Part shown: positions 11,640-22,350 of the stretch, piece after piece | Layout: every line of letters begins with the position of its first letter | How positions within the stretch are numbered: the stretch's first letter is position 1 | Assembly (NCBI GenBank): GCA_035578905.1 | Contig: JAQJVL010000542.1 | Location: 310,001-374,000 of the forward strand | Direction of reading: 5' to 3' | DNA: 64,000 nucleotides | Source: Stictocephala bisonia | Taxonomy: Eukaryota > Arthropoda > Insecta > Hemiptera > Membracidae | Translations under genes and position numbers: made by a program | Notes under the pieces: generated by a model | What the model saw: only the letters and a program-made list of their open reading frames with translations | The model's database searches: none | Told to the model about the DNA's origin: nothing

Positions 11640-12490
11640 CTCACAACCTACCTTTTGAACTGTGGAAGAAACAGAACAGCATTCTCGAAGAGGAACCAAC
11701 ACTCTGCAATTGAAACGGTAAAAACAGTGTTGGTTCTACAGAACCAGACCACTCTTAGATATGAAATCTGCTTCCAGGATAATTGGTACACTAAAGTCCT
11801 AGGAAACTAGAAAGCTCCACACCCACGAAAAGCCTCTAATCTTGAGCTTAAAGGAATGCTTCAGAAGTATGGGTAGAGGAGAATTTGAAACAGTCCATCA
11901 AAGAAGATACAACTCCACAGTGTGTTTCACCAGACAAAGGTCAGAAAAATGTTGGAACAGAGTAGAGGAAACGAAAAACAGGCCAAGACAGAATCAAGAG
12001 GAGCTCGAAACTCTGTGTCTCACACAAGGATTTTAACATAGGGACACATTGAGGACTTGATTCAGATACCCAGTGGAGCCATACAAGCCAGACCTCGGTA
12101 CAGTGGGTCAGCCCCTTTTACACGTAACTTTGTTTCAGTGGTCATATGCAAGTGAGAAGTTAGGAGAGTTGCCCAGGAGGCAATTCCCTCCTCCCTGCTT
12201 CCTTTTTTTAGGCTCCTGCTGACAGTTCTGTAGGCAGTGGCGCCTGATGTGTGCTCTACTTGCCCACACAGCCAAAACAAACCAGAGGTCCCTCTGCTCC
12301 ATGAGGCAGACTGGACGGTGGCATCTGCACATCCTGGACTGGAGAAGCCCTGGCACGCTCCTCCCGCAGCCTATCTGAAAACTGGATGCTCTGTGAGGTG
12401 ATGCAGAGTTGATCCATATTCCTGAAGGTCAACGAGCGTACGGTGAAGACCAGGCGAGAAATTTCCTCAGGATTGGTGAAAAAATATCGG
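11640..12490 (-). pseudogene. Gypsy gag zinc knuckle and protease remnants
   Basis: Near 12,300-12,200 the two overlapping minus-strand frames together give C-F-G-C followed by HIRRHC, the CX2CX4HX4C gag knuckle, with one frameshift inside it. Upstream, a gag-like segment (NPEEISRL, LCITSQSIQF) runs to about 12,485. Near 11,830-11,735 the sequence SVPIILEADFIS resembles the ILGADF segment that follows the protease active site. The D-T/S-G active site itself was not found. Confidence 0.6.
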
Positions 12491-12777
12491 CCAATTACTG
12501 TTTGTTGAGAAATTGGGGTGGTTGCTCATGATTAAACCAAACTCGTAGAAATAAAATGTAATCCTATCTCTCCCATTGTGAATTTAATCCTGAATATGTA
12601 ATTTGACAGCATCTACCTGATTTGCATAATTGAAGCATGAATTCAATGTAATGATTATAACTAATTACTTCTGTTTGTGTGTTTATTTAATTGAGAATAA
12701 TTTAACGCCAGTTGTTTATAAATCAATATTAAGGTACAATTTTAAACCAAACTAAATTGACATTTGTTTATTTTTAG

Positions 12778-12840
12778 ATGGAGGCTAGACTTGAAAATTT
12801 GAACAATTGTATTGAAGCATTGAAGACTAAGATTATTGAG
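12778..12840 (+). CDS. Putative host exon (coiled coil), upstream part of a two-exon segment
   Basis: A pyrimidine-rich acceptor (TTTATTTTTAG) is followed by 21 codons, MEARLENLNNCIEALKTKII plus E, and then a donor GTAAAT. The exon is exactly 63 nt, so both boundaries are phase 0. The ATG lies directly after the acceptor, so it may be an internal Met and more exons may lie upstream. Hydrophobic residues at 5, 8, 12, 15 and 19 form a heptad pattern that continues without a break into the exon at 42,854. I do not recognise the protein; it looks like the end of a small coiled-coil subunit. Confidence 0.6.
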
Positions 12841-13469
12841 GTAAATTTCATTTTATGTATGATGTTAATTCTCCTGTTGCATAAGAACTGAAATCAATCG
12901 GTTTGCATTTATACTGATCATTTATTTGAATCTGTAAAACATTAAGAATGTTATTTGTATATCTCTTTTGGTTAATATGTAACTGGCTCATGTAAAATAT
13001 TGTCAAAAAATCTTAAGCTAACATTTTAATGCTAAATGTGGTTTAAAAAAATGCATATATGCTTAATGGAGAGCCAGTAGTAGAGTACTGATTCTTCCCC
13101 TTACTCTGTTTGAATAAGTTCCCCGCACAGATAAATACTCTATGTGGAATGGACAGAGGAAGGTTGAAAAAGGGGCTTCTCCTTTTTTTTTTTTTGAATA
13201 AAACAGTGTCAGATTGAATGTTTGAACAATAATTTAACATAATTTTACATTAATTTCATGAAAATTCGGTGGTCTGTCTTAATACATGGATCTATATTTA
13301 ATGCTTAGTAATTGCATTAATTATTATAAAAAATGAATGTATTGGAGAGATAGGACATCAGCAAACTTACCTTAGAAAACAAGTTCACTAACACCAGAGT
13401 AGTAGTAACATTTACAAATAAACACATAAACTTACAAAATGTCTGTGCTACTGACGTTTTCTTCAGGTG
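12841..13469 (+). other. Start of the large inferred intron
   Basis: AT-rich, starts with GTAAAT, no coding signal. If the exon pair is right, the intron runs to 42,853 and contains every element between, so its true length depends on the unreliable 22-33 kb block. Confidence 0.45.
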
Positions 13470-13790
<321 letters not shown>

Positions 13791-15234
13791 TGGCTACCAC
13801 TATTGCTGGTCAGGTGGAGCGGTGGGGGTGTACATCCATAGAGCAACACTCGGGTATTGATGCAGTTTTTTGTTAGTTGGTATATATATATATATGAAGA
13901 TTGCTGATTGGGAAGGGGTTGAAGGGAAGTGGTCTATCTTATGTTCAGATTAGGTGGGTCATGGGATTTTGTTATTGGTGTGCTATTTCCATCCTTTGGA
14001 GTTGGAAACTATTGGTATGGGAAGGAAGGTATCTGATTACTTTAGTGGTGTAACACTGATCAAAATGTTGGTTATGGAGAAGATACCAAATTTTCGGTTA
14101 GTATCTTCAGAATAAAATAAGAACAATTTCCTCATGTAATCTAACAAATTCCCTTTATCTGACAGTTATCTCATAAAATTGAAGGTATTAGAGTTTGTTA
14201 GTTTAGGAGAATTTTGTACCATTAAAACACTGAGAAGCACAAGGACTAGCATTTTTTTGTATCCTATAGTACAATTTTATTTTTCAAATAACGCTGATCC
14301 ACACATAAATAATATTTCACTTATTTAGCTTTCAAATTGTTGAACTAAGCATATCACTTCCTTACTTAAAATCTTTTTAAATTTATATGACTCAATTAAT
14401 GTATGTAATGAAGACAATTTCAGCATTCACCTTTTGCACATTTCATAAACAAATCTAGTAGAATCATTACTTTGGTTATGTCCATATAAATGGTTTCTTA
14501 AAACGTTGGCTACTGATATAAGTGGGGTAGACTTAAAAAATATACCAACGGCTCATTTAAGAGCTACGGTATTTCTCTTCCGTAGACCAATGGCTCATTA
14601 GTGAGTTTTATTCAGTAACAATCTATAGTTTCAACGTAAATTTGACATATCAATCTATAGATATAGACATAGGAAATCTATAGACATAGGAAACTGTGAG
14701 GAATGTATGTGTCACATGGTCTGTGGATAGGAATATTTATAAGTTACTCCACAGATGGTGTAAAGTTGGTATTGCTTCTGTTTACATTGTAATAACGTAA
14801 AAATAACCAAAGCCATATAATTATTTTTTACCATAAACAGTGTAATTTCATTTCAATTTTGTATTTTACTATTACATTTAGAATGGCCCAAATATGAGGT
14901 AATTTACGATTACATGTGATGTTATTACTACTACTGATCGATGGCTCATTTATTAGCCACATAAAAATTGAGTATTTTAATGTTACTATAGCAATAAAGT
15001 TTATTAAATTTATCTTTGACGTTTATTTCATACATTAGAGAATACCTTTCAACAAGAACCTTATTTCAGTCTGTGGCAAGGTAAAGCTTCGATCAGATGG
15101 TATGCACCAATGTTTTAACAGTTAGCCTATAGTGTGTGATTGCAGTTGCTCATTATGAGCCATCAGTAGCCACCATGTTAAAGTGTAAATTGAATAGTGT
15201 GTCTAAATTATTGAACAACTTGATGAATCTGTAT
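13791..15234. other. Non-coding AT-rich stretch with spaced GGCTCATT motifs
   Basis: No gene supported. A (TA)7 run lies near 13,880. The motif GGCTCATT recurs near 14,550, 14,592 and 14,943, and GCTCATT with an adjoining GAGCC half near 15,149; several copies form small palindromes. A 16-bp unit CTATAGACATAGGAAA is duplicated near 14,660-14,695. Nothing else is recognised. Confidence 0.45.
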
Positions 15235-16802
15235 TTGACATTTGTGAAAAACGATGACACCATTTTTCGATTTCAAAAAGCAATTAAAAACATCAACATC
15301 GAAGGCTACAAACTAATAGCAGAATACAGCAGAGAGAACCACAAACTTGGCGGAGTTGCCATCTACTGCAAGGATTCTCTGGTAAGTAAAGCCCAAGTTC
15401 ATACAATAAATCAACATTGCAAGGAGTTCTTACTAGAAGCAGCCCTGGTACAAATTGAAATAACAGAAAAATCCTTTATATACTTGGAATCTACTGACCT
15501 CCAGTGACAGGCATCCCCACAAGCGCCGGCATTGACATTCTGTCAAATATTCTAGACACTATTGAGGCACATAACAAATCGACTGTCATGGGGGGGATAT
15601 CAATGTTGACAGACTAAAACCAAACACTATAGACAACATACTTCTTGAAGACGAACTGGCCACCCACAAAATTACCCGACTGCCACTCCCAGCCACATGA
15701 ATAACGCCAACAATTAAAAGCTCGATTGATTGTATTTGCACCAATTTACCAATATCAGACATTGATGCAGTCATAGGTGATACAGGATTGTCTGACCATA
15801 CAGGACAACTGTGTAAACTGAAAAACTTGAAAGAGACCACTTTAACACAACATTGCCTAAAGCGACAAGTGGGTACAAGAGGCTTTAACTCCTTGAAATC
15901 CCTACTAGAAATAAAAAAACTGGGACTCTGTACATGGTGCCACTGACACAGAATCTGCTTACAACACCTTCCAGGGAGCACTGAGTCTAGTTTTAAACAT
16001 TTCCTGCCCTATAAACACACTAAAAAAAAAAAAAAAAAAATAAAAAAAAAAATTACTTAAGTACTATGACAATGAAGCTAAAGACCTGAACAATTCATAT
16101 ATAAGAGCTTTGCTAAAGTTTGAAGTCACAGGAAACATCAGAGACAAGGACGCCATGACTACCTGGAAGAAAAGATATGACAAAAAACTAAAAGAATTAA
16201 ATCAAAATACAAATGACCACTACATTCAAACAGCAGACAACAAATCAAAAGGACTCTGGGATCTGGTAAACCGTGAAAGAAAGAGTAAACCAGACAAACA
16301 ACCTAACATACAGATTAATATTAACAATGAACTCATAGTAGAACCTTTCAGGGCAGCAGAGACTTTAAACATATTTTTTTCTAATATAGCAGAGACCACA
16401 ATCAAACAAAATCAACTCAACCATCCAACAGTAAATAGACCACACCCACTTACTGCCGGAAAAACCACCCCCAAACTCTTCATCTTAACCCCTACAACGC
16501 AAAAAGAAGTTAGAATGGTAATCAACTCAATGAGAACAAAAAACTCAAGTGGTGTTGATGAATACTCCTCAAAAATGATAAAACATTGCACGGAAGAGCT
16601 AATTTCACCCCTCACCAGCATTATTAATAAATCATTCACTTATGGCCAGTTCCCCTCTGCCCTCAAGTTAACAAAAGTATATGCAAAGCACAAGAATGTT
16701 GCTCGGACTGAGATGGTAAACTACCGACCAATCTCTTTAATCTCAACATTTTCAAAGATAATAGAAAGTTATCAAGAGGCATACATTTTTCTAAAAATTT
16801 GA
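15235..16802 (+). pseudogene. LINE relic: endonuclease plus N-terminal reverse transcriptase
   Basis: The first part (15,235-15,507) reads IEGYKLIAEYSR and GGVAIYCKDSL, the endonuclease N-terminal half. After a stop and frameshifts the rest reads GLSDHTGQ near 15,790, the SDH catalytic end of the endonuclease. A poly-A tract (16,021-16,050) separates this from the RT N-terminal part (16,110-16,802), which carries NSSGVDEYSSKMIKHC, KLTKV and NYRPISLISTFSKIIE. The palm domain with the catalytic box is missing, so the copy is truncated at both ends. It belongs to the same broad LINE group as the 2.4-kb copy, but the sequences are clearly different families. Confidence 0.8.
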
Positions 16803-18891
16803 AATACGTTGTAAAATAACCTTTACCAAAACAAAAGTTATTTAGTGCCAATATGGGCTTCCACCCTGAAAGTGGATCTCACTCCTGCTCAGGATTGGTT
16901 AATTAAACATTCCAAATAACACCAGAAATCCATAGATTACTAATTTTAAGTAAAAAAATCTTATAGAATGTTTTTGTTTTAAACCAGTAAGATTTTAGTT
17001 ATTCATGAGTAAAAATTGCAAAAGAAAACATGTTTCTCAACAGTTTTTCACAAATAACTGGAAAATTTTACGATCTACAATAATAATTGCGCTTGTAAAA
17101 AATAAACTATATAAAAAATAATGAAAATTGTTTATTTTTTTGAGTAGTTTTTTATTGAAGAAAGAGTTACATCTCCTTGAAGATGAGTTTTTTGCGAAAT
17201 TTAATGAAAGATTTAACATAAAAACATGGGAAAATGAGTAGCTTTTCTCAAAATAGCAGATAAGGCCTTTGTTGAAGTATATAAAAAGACCTTTAATTTA
17301 AGCTCTTATTATATCTTGTAGGACAAGTAATAATAAAGTTACAATGAAAACAGTCAAGATAACTAAAATTATATATATAGCAATAAAACTGAAACCTACT
17401 AATATAGTAATAATTCATCAGAATCCAACCATAATTTACTTAATTTATATCTCAGTTAGAAGTTCCAGTAGTTTTTAGTAATTAATTTAAAAAACCATAA
17501 TTTTAAAATAAGAAATTATTTTTTAAAACAATAATAATTTTAAAGAATTACAATTTTGTTTTAATAATTCAAAAAATAAGGAATATTCGTAAAAAGTTGT
17601 TAAAACAAATTTAGCCTATTTTTCAGTGAAAATAATTTATCTTTTTTAAAAACTACTGTAGCATGAAAATTAAATGAGAGGCAGCCGTTGAAACCCTTGC
17701 CTACTGTGCAAAAAGTACTCATTTTGAGCCCTTTAAAGCAAAAATATTTTAAATGTAAGGGTTTCAAAATAATTATTTTACTTGAGGTTAAATTTCATGA
17801 AATTCCCTTAAAAATTGTTATTAAATGGATAAAATATCTATAACAGAGTTGTGAATGTGATAGTGGACTATATATTGGAGAATGGAATTTTTTGAAATAT
17901 TGTAACGCTTTTTCTTCTGTTTGTTACATATTCACTTTCCCTAAAATACTAATGGTACCAAAAGAAATATCAAATATGTTAGGATATGTAGATGAAAAAA
18001 GTTGTGTTACATAATAGTAAATCACAAAATTTTTTACCTGGAAAAATTTATACAAACAAAAATTATTTAACTACAGTATAATACATTTTTAAATTTATAA
18101 AATAAAATAATTATATCATATTGTAAAATGAATAAACTTATGAAAAATTAATAATTATAAAGATACTTACATATTTATAACCGAACTTCATGTAGTTATT
18201 TATATGTAGCACCAGTTGAGCAGGAACAGTCTGTTTTTCAATGTACATATATTAACACTACAGTTCACTACTTAAAAACACCAATAATATTCTGAACAAA
18301 TGATCAAACATGTAAGAAACTAAAAAGACTAATAAAATATAAATATAAAAAGAAATATTAAATTTACAAACATACAAATTTGGGCTTGGTTTGCTATTCA
18401 CTTCCAAGATTTGTTTGTCTTCTACTTCATCGATGATATATGGCCCGCTCAAACTCTTTTCTACACATCATAGCAACAATCCAAATATACCATAAATTAA
18501 GCATCTTTCTGTAATTGCAGTGATGAATAAATGATAACGATACTGTCCACGTGCATTTAGTAAAAAAAGATTAAATCACCTGCAGCATAACTGACAGAAA
18601 TATGTAGGCCGTCGCTTGGCGCGCAAACTTAACCTACAGAAATACGCAAATACAAAAGTACGATTAAACAATTTTTTGTCAAACTCTAAATGAAAAGGGT
18701 AGTTACATCATAAAAAACCTCTTAACCACTTCTATATTATTAAACAATGAGTTTTTAATATATTCAAGCATAAAATTATTGTATTAAAATCTTAAATACA
18801 TTTTTGCCAAAATGTTAGTAAATGGAGTAGTATCATCAGAAAATTTGCCTATAAAAGCCTAAGTAACTTGTGACAAACTAGGCTAGATGAC
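16803..18891. other. Very AT-rich unassigned region
   Basis: No open frame or motif of note. A perfect 11-bp inverted pair (TTGAAACCCTT at 17,688 and AAGGGTTTCAA at 17,757) could form a small hairpin with a 58-nt loop. The remainder looks like neutral intronic or intergenic DNA. Confidence 0.4.
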
Positions 18892-19613
18892 CGTCAATCA
18901 TCCAGGTAGCTCCCTTGATAGTTAAATTATTATTTAAAATTTGTTGATAGTCCCCTGTGATACACTTTAGTAACCCATGATCATCTTGGTTAACATGTGA
19001 ACAACTTGAAAATTCCCGAGTGATCTACTTAAATGACCACCTGTTATCACATTGGAAACTACCCTTGATCAGCTTAGGTAGCCATTTATGATCAGCTTAG
19101 GTAGCACGCATGATCATCTTTGGAAGTTCCTATGATATACTTGGACAGCTTCCTGTGATAAAGTTGAGTAGCCCCCATTAACAACTTAGATAGCCAGTCG
19201 TGACTGTTTAGGTAGCCACCAATGATCAACTTAGTTAGCCCCAGTGATCAACTTAAATAGCCCTCGTGACTATGTTAGGAGCCCCCTGTAGTCAACTTGG
19301 GTTATTATCTGTGATCATCTTGAGTAGCCCCATAGTCAACTTGCGTAGCCACGTGATAAATGTAGGTAGTCGCCATGATAAACTATGGTAGCTGACTGTC
19401 AACCACCACAGGGTAGCTTGGGTTATTACCTGTGATCATCTTGGGTAGCCACGTGATAAATGTAGGTAGTCGCCATGATAAACTATAGTATCTGACTGTC
19501 AACCACCAAAGGGTAGCTTGTGAACAACTGGTGATTTACATTGACAGCTACCCATTATCATATTGTGAAGCACTCGTGATCATCTTGTGTAGACCACGAT
19601 CATCATCACGTAG
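18892..19613. repeat. Degenerate minisatellite, left part
   Basis: A loosely periodic array of about 20-28 bp units built on CATGATCAACTTGGGTAGCC. Frequent variants are GTGATCATCTTGGGTAGCC and GTGATAAATGTAGGTAGTCG. A higher-order block of roughly 100 bp is repeated near 19,310-19,400 and 19,425-19,515 (both carry ACGTGATAAATGTAGGTAGT and CTGACTGTCAACCACCA). The array ends abruptly where LINE coding sequence begins and resumes after 21.69 kb. Confidence 0.85.
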
Positions 19614-21457
19614 ACCATTATTGCTAACTCTAAAAATCATTGTAAAGCGGCCTGGACGGTTGCTAAGAGGGAGTGTAGGCTTGATATTGCGGCCAAACCT
19701 AAAATACCAATCTCGCCTAATGAGATGAATAATTTTTTTGTAAATGTCTGTGCTGGTGGTGATCAGGGTAATACCACCAATGTTAATAGGGTAGAATATA
19801 ATGAAATCTTATCTAATTGTACACATAGGCCTAATTTTGACTGTGAATTTAAATGGAAACCTGTTGATGTAAAAATAGTTAAGTCAGTTATTAGCAAGAT
19901 GAGTAACTCACAGAGTGAAGATATTTATGGTATCTCGAATAATATAATAAAGAATGTGATGAATGAAATTCTGTTACCACTAACTTTTCTTATTAACTTG
20001 GTTCTTGTACAAGGATGTTTTCCAGACTGCTTAAAAATATCCAAGGTCACCCCAATATTTAAGAAAGGGGATGTCCAAAACCCAGAAAATTATAGGCCTA
20101 TTACAATTGTTCCAATCTTAAGCAAAATAATAGAATCTTGTTTAGTTAATCAGCTCTATGAGTACTTTGTCAATAACTCCTTGCTTTATAATTTTCAATT
20201 TGGTTTCAGGCCTGATCACTCCACTGCTAATGCAGTTGAAACAGTTGTAGATTGTATATTAAATGGCTTTGAGAATGAGCAAATTGTGGGTTCTAGCCTA
20301 GTAGATCTAAGCAAAGCTTTTGATACCGTTTCTCATGTGATTGTTTGTAAAAAATTGGAATTTTATGGAATTGTAAATAATGAGTTGAATCTAATAGAAA
20401 GTTACCTTAACAATAGAAAACAAATGGTCCAGATAAAAAACAATTGTTCAGATTTCTGTGAGGTTCATGCAGGTGTTCCGCAGGGATCGGTTCTAGGTCC
20501 TTTTCTGTTTCTTGTTTTTGTTAATGACTTTAGCTGTAATGTTTCTTCGTTTTCTGTATTGTATGCTGATGACACTACGCTGGTCCACTCAGATGTTGAT
20601 ATTTTTAAGGTTAAAGAAAAACTCAATAGATCTTTAGAAGAAGCGGAAACCTGGTATTCAGCCAATAAATTAGTTATAAATAATAGTAAAACTGAGCATC
20701 TAATTTTCTCTCTAAAAAATCACTTGAACTTAGATGATGACTTGTTTAAACCTGTTAAGTTGCTTGGTATTTATCTGGATAGTAAACTCTGTTGGGATGT
20801 ACATGTAAATAATCTATGTAAAAAATTAGCAAGAGTAACCTGTCTTTTAAGAAAATTAAAAAATTGTGTCAGTTTAGATGTGTTAGTTATGACATATTTT
20901 GGTTTGTTTCATACTCATTTGATTTATGGTATATGCTTATGGGGCAATTCAGCATCAGCAAAAAAAGCTTTTGTATGGCAAAAAAAGGCGCTTAAGATTA
21001 TAGCTGGATTATCCTTAACTGCCTCTTGTAGGAATATTTTCCCTCATTTTAACATAATAACACTTACATGTCTGTATATAAATTTTAATCTGATGTTTGT
21101 AAAGAAAAATATTGATGTTTTTTCTGATCAATGCTCTGTACATAGTTACAACACTAGACAAAGAGAGAATCTAACTAAACCTAACATTAGACTAGCTAAA
21201 TATTATAAGAGTCACAAATACCAACTCCTCTTATTCAATAAGTTACCACTAGCTGTAAGAGTATTACCTTTTAAGAGGTTTAGCATAGTTGTATCAGGCT
21301 GGCTCAAGAAAAAAGCATTTTATACTTTGGAAGAATACTTAACCTGTGATATGGGCCTTATGGACATTTTAAATTAGGTTAATAATATTGGCATGACTGA
21401 CGATGCCTATTGTAAACCTATTGTTTATTTAATGGCAAATAAATATTCTTGATTCTT
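19614..21457 (+). mobile_element. 5'-truncated LINE inserted in the minisatellite
   Basis: Starts within coding sequence upstream of the RT, carries a complete RT frame, and has a 3' UTR with AATAAA near 21,440 followed by a short tandem tail of ATTCTTG units. It interrupts the minisatellite, which dates it as younger than the array. The lack of endonuclease and ORF1 makes it non-autonomous. Confidence 0.85.
19725..21377 (+). CDS. LINE reverse transcriptase, open over 550 codons
   Basis: An RNA-dependent DNA polymerase of the jockey/CR1 type, uninterrupted. The open frame extends upstream of the first ATG to about 19,614 with LINE-like sequence (CKAAWTVAKRECRLDIAAKP), so the ATG is internal to the original ORF2 and is not a true start. 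Motifs in order are NYRPITIVPILSKIIESCL, FQFGFRPDHSTANAV, DLSKAFDTVSH, GVPQGSVLGPFLFLVFVND, the catalytic LYADDTTLV box, NKLVINNSKTEHLIF, LLGIYLDSKLCWDVHV, and a C-terminal LWGNSASAKKAFVWQKKALK region. All polymerase aspartates appear intact. This is the best-preserved RT in the window, which suggests a recent insertion. Confidence 0.88.
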   Translation: MNNFFVNVCAGGDQGNTTNVNRVEYNEILSNCTHRPNFDCEFKWKPVDVKIVKSVISKMSNSQSEDIYGISNNIIKNVMNEILLPLTFLINLVLVQGCFPDCLKISKVTPIFKKGDVQNPENYRPITIVPILSKIIESCLVNQLYEYFVNNSLLYNFQFGFRPDHSTANAVETVVDCILNGFENEQIVGSSLVDLSKAFDTVSHVIVCKKLEFYGIVNNELNLIESYLNNRKQMVQIKNNCSDFCEVHAGVPQGSVLGPFLFLVFVNDFSCNVSSFSVLYADDTTLVHSDVDIFKVKEKLNRSLEEAETWYSANKLVINNSKTEHLIFSLKNHLNLDDDLFKPVKLLGIYLDSKLCWDVHVNNLCKKLARVTCLLRKLKNCVSLDVLVMTYFGLFHTHLIYGICLWGNSASAKKAFVWQKKALKIIAGLSLTASCRNIFPHFNIITLTCLYINFNLMFVKKNIDVFSDQCSVHSYNTRQRENLTKPNIRLAKYYKSHKYQLLLFNKLPLAVRVLPFKRFSIVVSGWLKKKAFYTLEEYLTCDMGLMDILN

Positions 21458-21502
21458 GAAACTTTGAATGAAGAATGTTTGAATTGAATTGGAAAAAAAA
21501 AA
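21458..21502 (+). other. Junction between LINE tail and SINE fragment
   Basis: Holds AATG/TTGAATTG-rich sequence and a run of ten A just before the SINE-like segment. It may be the remains of another tail or of a target duplication; too short to assign. Confidence 0.35.
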
Positions 21503-21665
21503 GCCCTGGCTGTTGGGCTGTTGATAAATTGCCCTTTCTGAGGAACGGTCGAACTCAGATAGTAACCAGACTACACTCATCCTACACTCATATAACCATT
21601 CATATTCGCCTTAAAATACCAACAACGTTGGTCGGCGTCTCATATATAAGAATAAGAATATATCA
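21503..21665 (+). repeat. SINE family A, 5'-truncated copy
   Basis: Begins at CCCTGGCTGTTGGGCTGTTG and ends with a TATAAGAATAAGAATA tail. It matches the 3' two thirds of the SINE inside the piggyBac at 59.1-59.5 kb and, in reverse, the copy at 41.8-42.0 kb. Shared blocks include CAGACTACACTCATC, TTCATATTCGCCTTAAAATA and CGGCGTCTCATAT. No tRNA-like head is present here. Confidence 0.8.
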
Positions 21666-21687
21666 ACTTCCGCAGGCTCTCAAGACC

Positions 21688-21858
21688 ACCTTGTGTAACC
21701 ACCCATGATCATCTTGGGTAGCCCCATTGATTAATTTGAGGAGGCCCTCCTGATAAATTTCAGTAGCCTCCGTGATCAACTTTTGTATCCAACCATGATA
21801 GACTTAGATAGCAACCCATGGGAAACTTGGGTAACTTCCCATGATTAACCCATGATGG
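21688..21858. repeat. Degenerate minisatellite, right part
   Basis: Resumes the same unit seen before the LINE (for example CATGATCATCTTGGGTAGCC and CCGTGATCAACTTTTGTATCC), then stops before the next LINE endonuclease. It shows that LINE plus SINE together split one array. Confidence 0.8.
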
Positions 21859-21886
21859 GTGATGTTAGAGTATCTTTTTTAGGAAA

Positions 21887-22350
21887 ATGAGCAATTCTTT
21901 AAACAAGCCTTTAAGAGTACTTCAAGTTAATCTACAGAGTATTAGAAATAAGCAATTAGAACTAGAACAATTTTGTAGCACTGAAAAAATAGATATAATT
22001 TGTGTTGCTGAGCATTGGTTGTTGACTGAAGAAGTTGATTTGTATGTTCCCCAAGGTTACTTACCTGGTAGTTTTTTTTGTAGAAAATATAGGAAAAATG
22101 GCGGGGCTGGAATATTTGTTAAAGAAGGCATTGACTTTAAAGAAATTAGTTTTGAAAACATCAGTGAAGAATTTCATTCAGAGTTCAGTTGCATAAAATT
22201 AGTCAATCAGAATATGGTCATTATTAGTTTATATAGGTCACCTCAGGGTAATAGGGAAATATTTTTTCAAAATTTTGAATTGTCTGTTAAGAAAATAATG
22301 AGTAAGGGGGCCTTAATAACTATCTGTGGTGATTTTAATATTGAAAATGG
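21887..22350 (+). pseudogene. LINE endonuclease, N-terminal part, cut off by artefact block
   Basis: An apurinic-type endonuclease that nicks target DNA for LINE integration. It reads LRVLQVNLQSIRNKQLELEQ, IICVAEHWL (catalytic Glu), GGAGIFVKEG, IISLYRSPQGNREIFFQNFE and ICGDFNIENG (catalytic Asp and Asn). The frame then runs straight into homopolymer-smeared sequence, so the rest of the element is not readable. The real genome probably continues this LINE. A leading ATG with basic residues makes 21,887 a credible start of ORF2. Confidence 0.82.

Larger units (their letters stand above)
9590..12490 (-). mobile_element. Decayed Ty3/gypsy LTR retrotransposon, internal region
   Basis: Read on the minus strand the order is gag zinc knuckle, aspartic protease, reverse transcriptase, RNase H, integrase and integrase C-terminal domain, which is the gypsy order (RT before IN). 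GC content is higher than in the flanks, as expected of a foreign insertion. Stops and frameshifts are frequent. I did not find LTRs, a primer binding site or a target duplication, so the ends are approximate. The element lies upstream of the host exon at 12.78 kb and opposite to it in orientation. Confidence 0.8.

Noticed and set aside
18892..19613. Possible spacer-repeat array from the recurring GATCA / TAGCC motif
   Set aside because: The unit is a degenerate head-to-tail minisatellite without spacers.
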